A DNA stretch of 64,000 nt, taken from an uncultured Acetatifactor sp. GTDB lineage: Bacteria; Bacillota; Clostridia; Lachnospirales; Lachnospiraceae. Positions 36,612 through 45,499 of the stretch are shown here, one piece after another. The position numbers were made by a program, and so were the translations under genes. The stretch is from positions 144,173 to 208,172 of the forward strand of contig CAKSAN010000004.1 of the NCBI GenBank assembly GCA_934436435.1, read 5' to 3'. The stretch's first letter is position 1. Each line of letters opens with the position of its first letter. The notes under the pieces were generated by a model, which was not told where the DNA came from, made no database searches, and saw only the letters and a list, made by a program, of their open reading frames with translations.

Positions 36612-36699
36612 TAAAGTTTGTTATAATTGACTGGAGCATATCATAGAATGTGCTTCAGTCTTTTTGTATTTTTGCAATAGGAACAGAGGATGTAACACT

Positions 36700-38046
36700 A
36701 TGGATTTGTTTGAATATATGAGAAACACCAATATGGAAAGGGAAGCGCCGCTGGCGGCCAGAATGCGTCCCAGAACTCTGGATGAAGTCGTAGGGCAGGA
36801 ACACATCATCGGCAAGGACAAGCTTCTGTACCGTGCCATCAAGGCGGACAAGATCAGTTCCATCATTTTCTACGGACCGCCCGGTACCGGCAAGACGACG
36901 CTGGCGAAAGTCATTGCCAATACCACCAGCGCGGAATTTCAGCAGATCAACGCCACGGTAGCGGGCAAAAAGGATATGGAAGAAGTGGTGGCGAAGGCGA
37001 AGGAACTACAAGGAATGTACGGGAAGCGTACGATCCTGTTCATCGACGAGATCCATCGTTTCAATAAGGGCCAGCAGGATTATCTGCTCCCGTATGTGGA
37101 GGACGGTACCATCATCCTCATCGGAGCAACCACGGAGAATCCCTATTTTGAGGTAAACGGGGCTTTGATCTCCCGCTCGGTGATCTTTGAATTAAAACCA
37201 ATTCCGAAGGAAGCCATCAAAGAGCTTTTAAAAAAGGCGGTCTACGATACGGACCGAGGCATGGGAGCCTACAATGGCACCATAGATGAGGATGCGCTGG
37301 ATTTTCTGGCGGATATTTCCGGGGGCGATGCCAGACATGCGCTGAATGCCATTGAACTTGGCATCATGACCACGGAACCCGGAGCAGATGGGAAGATCCA
37401 TATTACTCTGGATGTGGCACAGCAGTGTATCCAGAAGAGAGCGGCGAGATACGATAAAAACGGTGACAACCACTACGATACGATCTCCGCATTTATCAAA
37501 AGCATGCGAGGGTCCGATCCGGATGCGGCGGTCTATTATCTGGCAAGGATGCTGAATGCGGGCGAGAGTGTGACTTTTATTGCCAGACGTATTATGATCT
37601 GCGCGTCTGAGGATGTGGGCAATGCGGATCCGCAGGCACTGGTGGTGGCGGTGAATGCTTCACTGGCGGTGGAGCGGGTAGGCATGCCGGAGGCCCAGAT
37701 CATTCTGGCGCAGGCAGTGACCTATATTGCCACGGCGCCTAAGAGCAATCGCAGCTGTGAAGCGATATTTCAGGCAATGCAGGAGGTGCAGGCCACCGGA
37801 GACCTGCCGATTCCGACGCATTTGCAGGACGCACATTATAAAGGAGCAGCAAAATTGGGACACGGAACAGGATATAAATATGCACATGATTATCCGAATG
37901 ACTATGTGGAACAGCAGTATCTGCCCTATGAATTAAGCGGCAGAGAGTTCTACCAGCCTTCGGGGAACGGCTACGAAGTGAAGATCCGGGAGCATATGGC
38001 AAGGATCAAAAAAGAAGCCGCGGAGGCTTCTTCGGAAGAATCATAG
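36700..38046 (+). CDS. rarA: Replication-associated recombination protein RarA (MgsA)
   Basis: This 448-residue AAA+ ATPase acts at stalled replication forks. The start PLAARMRPRTLDEVVGQEHI, Walker A GPPGTGKTT near 57, Walker B LFIDEIHRFNKGQQD near 112 and sensor 1 GATTENP are characteristic of RarA/WHIP relatives. The C-terminal half is the tetramerisation region with HYKGA and LPY motifs. ATG 36700 follows AGAGGA and is preferred to the upstream frame start at 36664. Confidence 0.95.
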   Translation: MDLFEYMRNTNMEREAPLAARMRPRTLDEVVGQEHIIGKDKLLYRAIKADKISSIIFYGPPGTGKTTLAKVIANTTSAEFQQINATVAGKKDMEEVVAKAKELQGMYGKRTILFIDEIHRFNKGQQDYLLPYVEDGTIILIGATTENPYFEVNGALISRSVIFELKPIPKEAIKELLKKAVYDTDRGMGAYNGTIDEDALDFLADISGGDARHALNAIELGIMTTEPGADGKIHITLDVAQQCIQKRAARYDKNGDNHYDTISAFIKSMRGSDPDAAVYYLARMLNAGESVTFIARRIMICASEDVGNADPQALVVAVNASLAVERVGMPEAQIILAQAVTYIATAPKSNRSCEAIFQAMQEVQATGDLPIPTHLQDAHYKGAAKLGHGTGYKYAHDYPNDYVEQQYLPYELSGREFYQPSGNGYEVKIREHMARIKKEAAEASSEES

Positions 38047-38074
38047 GAATCATAAAATATAGAATGGTAAGTTC

Positions 38075-38119
38075 AAATACCTAATCACGGAATCAGAATA
38101 ACTCCGTAATCAGGTATTT
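38075..38119. terminator. Convergent hairpin between rarA and the DUF4364 gene
   Basis: A 17-bp stem with two wobble pairs joins AAATACCTAATCACGGA and TCCGTAATCAGGTATTT, covering the end of the minus-strand gene. U-tracts are weak. Confidence 0.55.
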
Positions 38120-38608
38120 GTAAATTTCCTGATTTTTCTTCTGCCAGTTGTCGCAGATAGCGGCAGCGGTCTCTTCCACGGGAACGGACAGGGTGATGTC
38201 CACCAGGTTGATGCCGCGGTCCTTGGCCACCAGATGCGCCTCGTATTCGCCGGAGGTGGATTTGTAATAATCCCCCAGCACGGAGACTTCGTTACGCAGG
38301 GTAAACTCATTTTCCTGAAAATAGGTGTCGATCTCCTGTTTGATGGTATCGCCGATGCGGTTCCCGAAGAAATTCAATGTCTCTTTTCCCTCGGGAGTGA
38401 TAGACAGGTGAGTCCGGTTGCGAATGGACTGGGTGGCGATCATGCCGGCATCCGTCAGCTCGTTGATGACCTGTTGCAGGGTCAGGAAGTTCGTGTATTC
38501 TTTGCCGAGGATAAAATCACTGACCTGGGCGGTGGTGAGGGGGAAAGTAACACGGTTCAGCATATAGAGAACAATGAGTTTATACAGGGTAAGCGGATCT
38601 TGTAACAT
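38093..38608 (-). CDS. DUF4364 family protein, winged-helix type
   Basis: This 171-residue protein begins MLQDPLTLYKLIVLYMLNRV, the typical DUF4364 start. The N-terminal 90 residues have a winged-helix pattern (LTTAQVSDFI, LTLQQVINELTDAGMI), suggesting DNA binding. The C-terminal part is uncharacterised. ATG 38608 has AAAGG upstream. It follows the radical SAM gene on the same strand, with its extended frame overlapping that gene's end. Function is unknown. Confidence 0.85.
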   Translation of the reverse strand: MLQDPLTLYKLIVLYMLNRVTFPLTTAQVSDFILGKEYTNFLTLQQVINELTDAGMIATQSIRNRTHLSITPEGKETLNFFGNRIGDTIKQEIDTYFQENEFTLRNEVSVLGDYYKSTSGEYEAHLVAKDRGINLVDITLSVPVEETAAAICDNWQKKNQEIYKYLITELF

Positions 38609-38648
38609 AATGTGATAACAGCCTTTCCGATGTCTATTTATATCTATC

Positions 38649-39605
38649 TTATATTTCATACAGGTCACCCTGACGGATGCCCTGTTCTTTCATACGGTGG
38701 TGCAGTGAGTTCAGGACTTTTCGTTTGTCCAGACTCCATTTCGGGGCAATCAGCAGATCTTTTGGTCCGTCGCCGGTGACCCGGTGGATCACCATATCCG
38801 GGGACAGATGGGCGAGACAGGAGATGAGCAGATCTAGATAATGTTCCAAAGTCAACACCTCAAATGTTCCCGCTTCATAGTCCTCCGCCAGATCGGTATT
38901 TTTTAACACATGCAATAACTGCAATTTGACACCGAAAGGAGCAATGCGGTTCAGGTACTGTATGGTCTGAAGCACCTGTTCGTCGGTCTCTCCGGGAAGC
39001 CCCAGAATCGTGTGGACGATACAGGCAATTTCCAGTGCTTTCAGATCGGCACAGGCTTTTTCAAAGCAGGAAAGGGGATAGCCTCTGCGGATATAGCGGG
39101 CGGTCTCTTCATGGATCGTCTGCAATCCCAGCTCGATCCACAGGAATTTTTCAGGATATTCCTCTTTTAATTCTGCAAGCAGAGCCAGCACTTCCGGTCC
39201 CAGACAATCCGGTCTGGTGGCAATGGAGATGCCGCAGACTTTCGGATGGTCCAGAGCAGAACGATACACCTCTTCCAGATAGGGGAGGGGTGCGTAAGTG
39301 TTGGTATATGCCTGAAAATAGGCGATCAGGTCATGACCGGTCACTTTGTCGCCGAAGCCGGCCATACCTTCCGCAAGCTGTTCTTCCATGGTCTTCCCGG
39401 CTATGTCCACGGCAAAATCACCGCTGCCGCCCCGGCTACAGAAGATACAGCCCCGAGTGTCCAGGGTTCCGTCCCGATTGGGACAGGACATCCGGGCATT
39501 CAGGGCTATTTTATAGCATTTATGGTGAAATGTATTTTTACAATAGGAATCCAGAGAGTAGTAAGGCTTACCGTGCCAGTCTCTCGTAATGTCAGCGGAA
39601 TACAT
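38649..39605 (-). CDS. Radical SAM protein, TIGR01212/YhcC family
   Basis: This 318-residue radical SAM protein has the [4Fe-4S] Cys cluster in SCPNRDGTLDTRGCIFC (about residues 40-56), with the CxxC at its end and a wider first spacing than the classical CxxxCxxC, as in the YhcC family. GLPGETDEQ near 205 and the segment LGLQTIHEETARYIRRGY support this. It is related to Elp3-like tRNA-modifying enzymes, but the substrate is not established. Its ATG shares one base with the stop codon of the malic enzyme gene (TAATG), so translation is coupled. Confidence 0.9.
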   Translation of the reverse strand: MYSADITRDWHGKPYYSLDSYCKNTFHHKCYKIALNARMSCPNRDGTLDTRGCIFCSRGGSGDFAVDIAGKTMEEQLAEGMAGFGDKVTGHDLIAYFQAYTNTYAPLPYLEEVYRSALDHPKVCGISIATRPDCLGPEVLALLAELKEEYPEKFLWIELGLQTIHEETARYIRRGYPLSCFEKACADLKALEIACIVHTILGLPGETDEQVLQTIQYLNRIAPFGVKLQLLHVLKNTDLAEDYEAGTFEVLTLEHYLDLLISCLAHLSPDMVIHRVTGDGPKDLLIAPKWSLDKRKVLNSLHHRMKEQGIRQGDLYEI

Positions 39606-40756
39606 TAGCGGATATGGCTCTTGACGGCATTGGCCACGACCTCGGCTACCTGAGGGTCGAAAGCTTCCGGCATGATGTTGTCATCTGAGAGCTTATCTTC
39701 GGGTACCAGACCGGCGATAGCTTCGGCGGCGGCCAGCTTCATCTCTTCGGTGATCTGGGTGGCGCGGCCTTCTAAAGCTCCCTTGAAGATACCGGGGAAA
39801 GCAACCACATTGTTCACCTGATTGGGGAAATCGCTGCGTCCGGTTCCTACGACACGGGCACCGGCAGCTTTGGCTGCATCCGGCATGATCTCGGGAACGG
39901 GGTTCGCCATGGCAAACAGGATGGAATCATGATTCATGGAAGCCACCATCTCGGGAGTCACAATGTTCGGAGCGGAGACACCGATGAAGATGTCGGCATC
40001 CTTCAGGGCGTCGGCAAGAGTTCCGGTCTCATTATTCAGGTTGGTCACTTCGGTCATTTTCTGCTGCATCCAGTTCAGCCCCTCGGTATCCTTGGAGACG
40101 ATACCTACCTTATCACACATGATGATGTTGGGGAAACCGTAGGTCAGAAGCAGCTTGGTAATAGCCACACCGGCGCTTCCGGCACCGTTTACTACCACGC
40201 GGCAGTCTTCCTTTTTCTTGCCGACCACTTTCAGGGCATTGATGACACCGGCGAGGACGACGATAGCAGTACCGTGCTGGTCGTCATGGAATACGGGGAT
40301 GTCAAGGATCTGCTTCAGGCGTTCCTCAATCTCGAAGCAGCGGGGGGCGCTGATGTCTTCCAGATTGATGCCGCCGAAGCCGGGAGCCAGATAGGTCACG
40401 GCCTTGATGATCTCTTCGGTGTCCTGAGTATCCAGACAGATGGGTACGGCATTCACGTTGCCGAATTCTTTGAAGAGAACTGCCTTGCCTTCCATAACGG
40501 GCATGGCTGCATAGGGGCCGATGTTACCCAGACCCAAAACCGCGCTTCCGTCGGAGACAACGGCTACGGTGTTGGCTTTCATGGTGTATTTGTAGGCAGC
40601 TTCCTTGTCCTGGGCGATTACTTTGCAGGGCTCCGCAACACCGGGAGTATAAGCAATGGCCAGATCCTCGCGGGACTTGACAGGAGTCTTGGATACGGTC
40701 TCTAATTTGCCGTTCCATTTTTCATGCATCAGTAACGCTTTTTCATTGGTCGTCAT
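39605..40756 (-). CDS. NAD-dependent malic enzyme
   Basis: This 383-residue enzyme should oxidatively decarboxylate malate to pyruvate. Recognisable segments are YTPGVAEPCKVI near the start, TVAVVSDGSAVLGLGNIGP, a catalytic-region INLEDISAP, HDDQHGTA with metal ligands, and the Rossmann motif GAGSAGVA near 190. The length is that of the short bacterial enzyme without the phosphotransacetylase extension. GAGAGGT precedes ATG 40756. It is the first gene of a malic enzyme-radical SAM-DUF4364 unit. Confidence 0.95.
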   Translation of the reverse strand: MTTNEKALLMHEKWNGKLETVSKTPVKSREDLAIAYTPGVAEPCKVIAQDKEAAYKYTMKANTVAVVSDGSAVLGLGNIGPYAAMPVMEGKAVLFKEFGNVNAVPICLDTQDTEEIIKAVTYLAPGFGGINLEDISAPRCFEIEERLKQILDIPVFHDDQHGTAIVVLAGVINALKVVGKKKEDCRVVVNGAGSAGVAITKLLLTYGFPNIIMCDKVGIVSKDTEGLNWMQQKMTEVTNLNNETGTLADALKDADIFIGVSAPNIVTPEMVASMNHDSILFAMANPVPEIMPDAAKAAGARVVGTGRSDFPNQVNNVVAFPGIFKGALEGRATQITEEMKLAAAEAIAGLVPEDKLSDDNIMPEAFDPQVAEVVANAVKSHIR

Positions 40757-40909
40757 GACAATACCTCTCTTTTTACATAATCATGGATGGCCGGCCGGAT
40801 AACGGATCCGGCAGACATAGATTAATGATATAATAGAATCCATATCTTCGCAAGGACTTGTAAAAATAAAAAAATAATTTTGGGACTTCCTATTTTAGGA
40901 AAAATGTAT

Positions 40910-40915
40910 TATAAT
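40910..40915 (+). promoter_or_regulatory. -10 element upstream of rho
   Basis: TATAAT at 40910-40915 gives a rho leader of about 115 nt. The -35 region is weak. Confidence 0.4.
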
Positions 40916-41030
40916 GGCTTCAGATGCAGTTTTAATATCTTTTTATTCAACTGACATGTCGAATGTAAATCGGATGTAATTCCCCTTAGTTAACAGTTTA
41001 TAGGTAAATTTTATTCCATAGGAGGAGTAT

Positions 41031-42617
41031 ATGAGAGAAAAGTATGAATCACTTGCATTAGTTCAGTTAAAGGAACTGGCAAAGGTACGTGGCCTGAAGG
41101 GAACTTCCACAATGAAGAAGGCGGATCTGGTAGAAGCTATGCTTGCAGAAGATGAGCGCCTGAAAAAAGAGGAAGAGGCCAAGGCAGCTGCAAAGGCAGC
41201 GGAAGCAAAGCAGGAGGCTGCTAAGAACGAAGAGGCAGAGAAGCCGGAGAGAACGGAGCGCCCTGTCAGACAGGAGAGGAATTACCGACAGGACAGAAAT
41301 GACAGATATGATAGAAATGACAGAAACTATCGGACGGATCGTACCGAACGTACAGATCGTGCAGAGCGCACTGACCGTTCCGAGAACGGTGCGGAGACTG
41401 TCGGTGTAAGAAGCGAAGCCTACACCAGAGAGCGTACCTTCAACCCGAACAACGTGGCATACGATGAGAGCCAGTATCCCAAGGAACTGGACAGCGGTAT
41501 CGAAGCCAGCGGTATTTTAGAGGTTATGCCGGACGGCTACGGATTTATCCGTTGCGAGAATTATATGCCCGGTGAGAACGATGTGTATGTGGCTCCCAGC
41601 CAGATCCGCCGTTTCGGCCTGAAGACCGGTGACATCCTGAAGGGTAACAAGAGAATCAAGACCCAGCAGGAGAAGTTCAGCGCGCTGCTGTTCGTCAAGA
41701 GCATTAACGGTTATACGGTGGAAGAGTCCGCCAAGAGAATGGCTTTCGAGGACATGACCCCGATCTTCCCGGATGAGCGCATCAAGATGGAGACGCCGGG
41801 ATGCAGCGTAGCCATGAGAGTTATGGATCTGGTAAGCCCTGTCGGTAAGGGACAGCGTGGTATGATCGTATCCCCGCCCAAGGCAGGTAAGACCACACTG
41901 CTTAAGGAAGTGGCAAAATCTATTCTGAACGGCAACCCCAAGATGCATATGCTGATCCTGCTGATCGATGAGCGTCCCGAGGAAGTTACCGATATTAAGG
42001 AAGCGATTCACGGAGACAATGTGGAAGTGATCTATTCTACTTTCGATGAGCTTCCCGAGCATCATAAGAGAGTATCCGAGATGGTGATCGAGCGTGCAAA
42101 GCGTCTCGTAGAACATAAGAAGGATGTCGTGATCCTGCTCGACAGTATCACCCGTCTGACCAGAGCGTACAATCTGGTAGTGCCCCCCAGCGGACGTACT
42201 CTGTCCGGTGGTCTCGATCCCGCCGCACTTCATATGCCCAAGAGATTCTTCGGTGCAGCCCGTAACATGCGTGAGGGCGGAAGCCTGACCATTCTGGCAA
42301 CCGCACTGGTAGAGACCGGAAGTAAGATGGATGATGTGGTATACGAGGAATTCAAGGGAACCGGTAACATGGAAATGGTTCTGGACAGAAAGCTGTCCGA
42401 GAAGCGTATTTTCCCTGCCATCGATCTGGCAAAATCCGGCACCAGAAGAGAGGATCTGCTGTTGACTCCGGAGGAACTGGAGGCCATCAATATCATGCGT
42501 AAGGCCCTGAACGGCTTAAAGCCCGACGAAGCCACCGACAGGATCCTTGATATGTTCTCCCATACCCGCAATAATGTGGAATTTGTGAATATGGTGAAGA
42601 AGAACCGGTTTATCTAG
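41031..42617 (+). CDS. rho: Transcription termination factor Rho with an Arg/Asp-rich insertion
   Basis: This 528-residue hexameric RNA helicase ends untranslated transcripts. The Rho N-domain (LKELAKVRGLKGTSTMKKADLV) is at residues 13-35. A disordered stretch at 41-135 is Ala/Glu/Lys-rich and then becomes repeats of Arg, Asp, Asn and Tyr. The cold-shock-like RNA-binding domain follows at about 155-225, then Walker A PPKAGKTT near 281, Walker B ILLID, and the R- and Q-loop region with FFGAARNMREGG. GGAGGAG precedes ATG 41031. The insertion is much longer than in E. coli Rho. Confidence 0.96.
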   Translation: MREKYESLALVQLKELAKVRGLKGTSTMKKADLVEAMLAEDERLKKEEEAKAAAKAAEAKQEAAKNEEAEKPERTERPVRQERNYRQDRNDRYDRNDRNYRTDRTERTDRAERTDRSENGAETVGVRSEAYTRERTFNPNNVAYDESQYPKELDSGIEASGILEVMPDGYGFIRCENYMPGENDVYVAPSQIRRFGLKTGDILKGNKRIKTQQEKFSALLFVKSINGYTVEESAKRMAFEDMTPIFPDERIKMETPGCSVAMRVMDLVSPVGKGQRGMIVSPPKAGKTTLLKEVAKSILNGNPKMHMLILLIDERPEEVTDIKEAIHGDNVEVIYSTFDELPEHHKRVSEMVIERAKRLVEHKKDVVILLDSITRLTRAYNLVVPPSGRTLSGGLDPAALHMPKRFFGAARNMREGGSLTILATALVETGSKMDDVVYEEFKGTGNMEMVLDRKLSEKRIFPAIDLAKSGTRREDLLLTPEELEAINIMRKALNGLKPDEATDRILDMFSHTRNNVEFVNMVKKNRFI

Positions 42618-42639
42618 GGAGTGGCAGAAAAAGGCAGAA

Positions 42640-42685
42640 ACTATTTTACGAACGGCCTATACTTTTGTGTGAAAAATAGTATAAT
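42640..42685 (+). promoter_or_regulatory. Promoter region of the toxin-antitoxin pair
   Basis: An inverted repeat ACTATTTT (42640-42647) / AAAATAGT (42673-42680) overlaps the -10 box TATAAT (42680-42685). That position suits autoregulation by the antitoxin. Confidence 0.4.
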
Positions 42686-42718
42686 AAAATTGAGATCACA
42701 GGAAAGGAGATGTTTTAC

Positions 42719-42883
42719 ATGGAAGCTGTAGTAAATGATATGGATTTAACAGGAGATGAAACGGCAATGGAAACATTATTTTCTTATCTCGATAAAGGAA
42801 TTGATGACATGGAAGCAGGGCGGCTCCGTACTGTGGATGATGCATTTCAGATTATCAGTGATAGGATGAAGAATGAATTATAA
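42719..42883 (+). CDS. Antitoxin-like small protein
   Basis: This 54-residue acidic protein (MEAVVNDMDLTGDETAMETL at its start, DAFQIISDRMKNEL at its end) overlaps the downstream toxin-like gene by 11 bases. Size, charge, order and overlap are those of antitoxins paired with RelE/ParE toxins. AAAGGAGA precedes ATG 42719. No DNA-binding fold is recognisable, so the antitoxin family is unassigned. Confidence 0.6.
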   Translation: MEAVVNDMDLTGDETAMETLFSYLDKGIDDMEAGRLRTVDDAFQIISDRMKNEL

Positions 42884-43220
42884 AGTACTGATTACAGATG
42901 AAGCAACAAATGATGTATTTAATTTAGTTAAGTACATTCATGTTGATTTATGTAATCCAGATGCCGCAAAAAAGTTATATACGAATTTAAATAGGGAAGT
43001 CAGCAACATTGGGGACTTCCCTTTAAAATTTGCTGATTCGGGAATCAGGTACAGAGGTTATATAATACATAAAAAAGTATACCAGTCGTATTTGCTGTTT
43101 TATATTATAAGTGAAGAAAATTAGACAGTGTATGTTCTTCGGATTTTGAAAGATATTATGAACTGGAGTAATATATTACAAAAAGCAAATATCTATCATT
43201 TTTCAAAATATAGAGAATAG
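42873..43220 (+). pseudogene. RelE/ParE-type toxin with a premature TAG
   Basis: The frame reads 83 residues to a TAG at 43122-43124 and then continues without further stops to 43220. The part before the stop is RelE/ParE-like (YKVLITDEATNDVFNLVKYI near the start). The part after it, TVYVLRILKDIMNWSNIL, is the conserved last strand and C-terminus of that family. A single base change (for example CAG or AAG to TAG) therefore seems to have removed the end. The truncated toxin is probably inactive. Read-through would restore a protein of normal size. Confidence 0.6.
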
Positions 43221-43253
43221 AACAACTATAGAAGAAATATGTAAAAATAGGTC

Positions 43254-43282
43254 TTGCGTCGTGTAAACTCTTATGGTACAAT
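43254..43282 (+). promoter_or_regulatory. rpmE promoter
   Basis: TTGCGT (43254-43259) and TACAAT (43277-43282) are 17 bp apart. Confidence 0.55.
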
Positions 43283-43364
43283 AATACCGCTGTTTGTGGT
43301 TCCATAAGCAGTGAGGATGAGAACAAGAACTTATACACGACATTTTTATAGAGAGGTGAAAGAA

Positions 43365-43565
43365 ATGAAAGAAGGAATCCATCCCGCTTACTACCAGGCA
43401 ACTGTAACCTGCAACTGTGGTAACACATTTGTAACCGGCTCCACCAAGCCCGAGCTTCACGTAGAAGTTTGCTCCAAGTGTCATTCATTCTACACTGGCC
43501 AGCAGAAGTCTGCAAGAACCGATGGCCGTATTGATAAGTTCAATAAGAAATACGGTGTTAAATAA
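43365..43565 (+). CDS. rpmE: 50S ribosomal protein L31, zinc-binding type
   Basis: This 66-residue ribosomal protein has the typical start [11 protein letters not shown] and the zinc ligands of the C+ form: Cys16 and Cys18 (TCNCGN) and Cys36 and Cys39 ([11 protein letters not shown]). ATG 43365 follows GAGAGGTG. The long upstream frame has no family similarity. It is transcribed alone and ends at a strong terminator. Confidence 0.98.
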   Translation: MKEGIHPAYYQATVTCNCGNTFVTGSTKPELHVEVCSKCHSFYTGQQKSARTDGRIDKFNKKYGVK

Positions 43566-43576
43566 GATTGCGAGCG

Positions 43577-43611
43577 AAAGGTTGAGGTATTCTTATCTCA
43601 ACCTTTTCTTG
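43577..43611 (+). terminator. rpmE terminator
   Basis: AAAGGTTGAG pairs perfectly with CTCAACCTTT across ten bases, followed by TCTT. Confidence 0.85.
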
Positions 43612-43645
43612 TTACAGATTTTATCTTTTATAAGGATGAGATTTT

Positions 43646-44641
43646 ATGGCTAGAAGAAAGAGTCGTTATTCCGGTATCGGCGGACAGGCCGTGCTGGAAG
43701 GCGTTATGATGAAAAATAAAGAGAAGTATGCGGTAGCGGTCCGCAAGCCGGACGGTGAGATCGAAGTGGAAGTGGAGACCTATCAGGGTCTGGTTCACGG
43801 AAGTAGGATCAAGGAACTTCCTTTTATCCGCGGCATCTTTAACTTTCTGGATTCCCTGATTCTGGGAACCAGAGCGCTGAATTATTCCGCTTCCTTTTAT
43901 GAGGAAGAGGATGGCAAGGAGACGAAGTTTGATAAGGCAATGGACAAGATGAGCGGAGGCAACGGAGAAAAGCTGTTGTCCGGCATCGTGACGGTGATCT
44001 CTGTCGTACTGGCAGTTGGCATCTTTATTGTTCTTCCTTATTTTATTTCATCTCTGTTTGAGAGCTTTATCCGCAATCGCTCCTTGATGGCGATCATTGA
44101 AGGCGTGATCCGTATTGCTCTGTTTTTGTTGTATGTATGGGGCATCAGCGCTATGAAGGATATCCGCAGACTGTACCAGTATCACGGTGCGGAGCACAAA
44201 TGCATCAACTGTATCGAGAAGGGCAGACCCCTTACGGTACACAATGTGATGCGCAGCTCCAGACTGCACAAGCGCTGCGGTACCAGCTTTATTTTCTTTG
44301 TTATGCTGGTAAGTATCGTACTGTTTTTCTTTATTCAGGTGGATAATGTGGCGGAGAAGGTGATTCTTCGTGTTCTGCTGATGCCGGTAGTGGCCGGAAT
44401 CTCTTACGAGATCATCCGTCTGGCCGGGCGCACGGATAATGTGTTTATCAAGATCCTGTCTGCCCCCGGTATGTGGATCCAGCGTATGACCACCAGAGAA
44501 CCGGACGAGAGCATGGCAGAGGTAGCCATCGCTTCCGTGGAGGCGGTGTTTGACTGGAAGAAATATTTACAGGATACTTTCGGTTATGAAGTGGATGAAA
44601 GCTGGATGAAAGATGAGGCTTCCACAGAGCCGGAGGAGTAA
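43646..44641 (+). CDS. DUF1385 membrane protein (YqhQ-like)
   Basis: This 331-residue protein starts with the family signature GGQAVLEGVMMKNKEKYAVAVR, has three or four membrane helices in the middle, and contains the conserved YHGAEHKCINCIE segment with possible metal ligands, plus RCGTSF. DUF1385 proteins are widespread in Firmicutes with no settled function. As commonly seen, it is followed directly by prmC and prfA; its stop codon lies one base before the prmC ATG. Confidence 0.9.
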   Translation: MARRKSRYSGIGGQAVLEGVMMKNKEKYAVAVRKPDGEIEVEVETYQGLVHGSRIKELPFIRGIFNFLDSLILGTRALNYSASFYEEEDGKETKFDKAMDKMSGGNGEKLLSGIVTVISVVLAVGIFIVLPYFISSLFESFIRNRSLMAIIEGVIRIALFLLYVWGISAMKDIRRLYQYHGAEHKCINCIEKGRPLTVHNVMRSSRLHKRCGTSFIFFVMLVSIVLFFFIQVDNVAEKVILRVLLMPVVAGISYEIIRLAGRTDNVFIKILSAPGMWIQRMTTREPDESMAEVAIASVEAVFDWKKYLQDTFGYEVDESWMKDEASTEPEE

Positions 44642-44642
44642 G

Positions 44643-45497
44643 ATGACCTATCGGGAATGTTATGAAAAGGGCTGTCATACTTTACAGGCAGCGGGAATCG
44701 AAGAAGCCACACTGGATGCGAGACTGTTACTGGAAGCGGTGTGCGGTACGAACCGCAACGATCTGCTGGTACACGGCGAACAGCCGGTAACTCCGGAAGC
44801 AGAGGAAAAGTATCTGGGCTGGATCGAACAGCGGGCGGAGCACATTCCGTTACAGCAGCTGACCGGAGAGCAGGATTTCATGGGACTGATCTTTGCCGTC
44901 AATGAGCATGTGCTGATCCCGAGACAGGACACGGAGATTCTGGTGGAGGAAGTATTGAAGGAACTCCATGACGGAATGCGGGTGCTGGATATGTGTACGG
45001 GATCCGGCTGCATTCTGTTAAGTCTTCTGCATTACAGCAATGACTGTGAAGGACTGGGCGTGGATCTGTCTGCGGATGCACTGGAAGTGGCAGAGCGGAA
45101 TGCGGAGAGGCTTCTGGATGCAGAAAAGGCAGACAGAGTTCATTTTTTACAGAGTGACCTGTTTGAAAAGGTGGAAGGAAAATTCGAGATCATCGTATCA
45201 AATCCGCCTTACATCGCCAGTGCGGAAGTGGAAAAACTGATGCCGGAAGTACGGGATCATGAACCCAGAATGGCGCTGGACGGTACGGAGGACGGGCTGT
45301 ATTTTTACCGCCGCATCATCGAGGAAGCGGGACAGCATCTGGTGAGCAGCGGAATGCTCTTTTTTGAGATTGGATATGACCAGGGACAGGCCGTGTCGGA
45401 ACTGATGCGTGCCAAAGGGTACCGCGAGGTACAGGTAGTGCAGGATTATGCCGGTCTGGACCGGGTAATATATGGAACATATGTTGAGAGGAATTAG
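44643..45497 (+). CDS. prmC: Release factor glutamine methyltransferase
   Basis: This 284-residue SAM-dependent enzyme methylates the Gln of the GGQ motif in RF1 and RF2. An N-terminal helical domain that binds the release factor is followed by the Rossmann domain with [10 protein letters not shown] near 118 and the active-site SNPPYI near 187. ATG 44643 follows GGAGGAG, which lies in the end of the DUF1385 gene. prfA, encoding its substrate, starts two bases after its stop codon. Confidence 0.96.
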   Translation: MTYRECYEKGCHTLQAAGIEEATLDARLLLEAVCGTNRNDLLVHGEQPVTPEAEEKYLGWIEQRAEHIPLQQLTGEQDFMGLIFAVNEHVLIPRQDTEILVEEVLKELHDGMRVLDMCTGSGCILLSLLHYSNDCEGLGVDLSADALEVAERNAERLLDAEKADRVHFLQSDLFEKVEGKFEIIVSNPPYIASAEVEKLMPEVRDHEPRMALDGTEDGLYFYRRIIEEAGQHLVSSGMLFFEIGYDQGQAVSELMRAKGYREVQVVQDYAGLDRVIYGTYVERN

Positions 45498-45499
45498 TT

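Noticed and set aside
21984..43124. Amber suppression (a UAG-decoding code, such as pyrrolysine) explaining two TAG-broken genes
   Set aside because: The window has an apparently normal RF1 gene, TAG is used as a normal stop elsewhere (for example the PHP gene), and the two cases lie in a decayed fragment and a toxin. Simple nonsense mutation is more economical.
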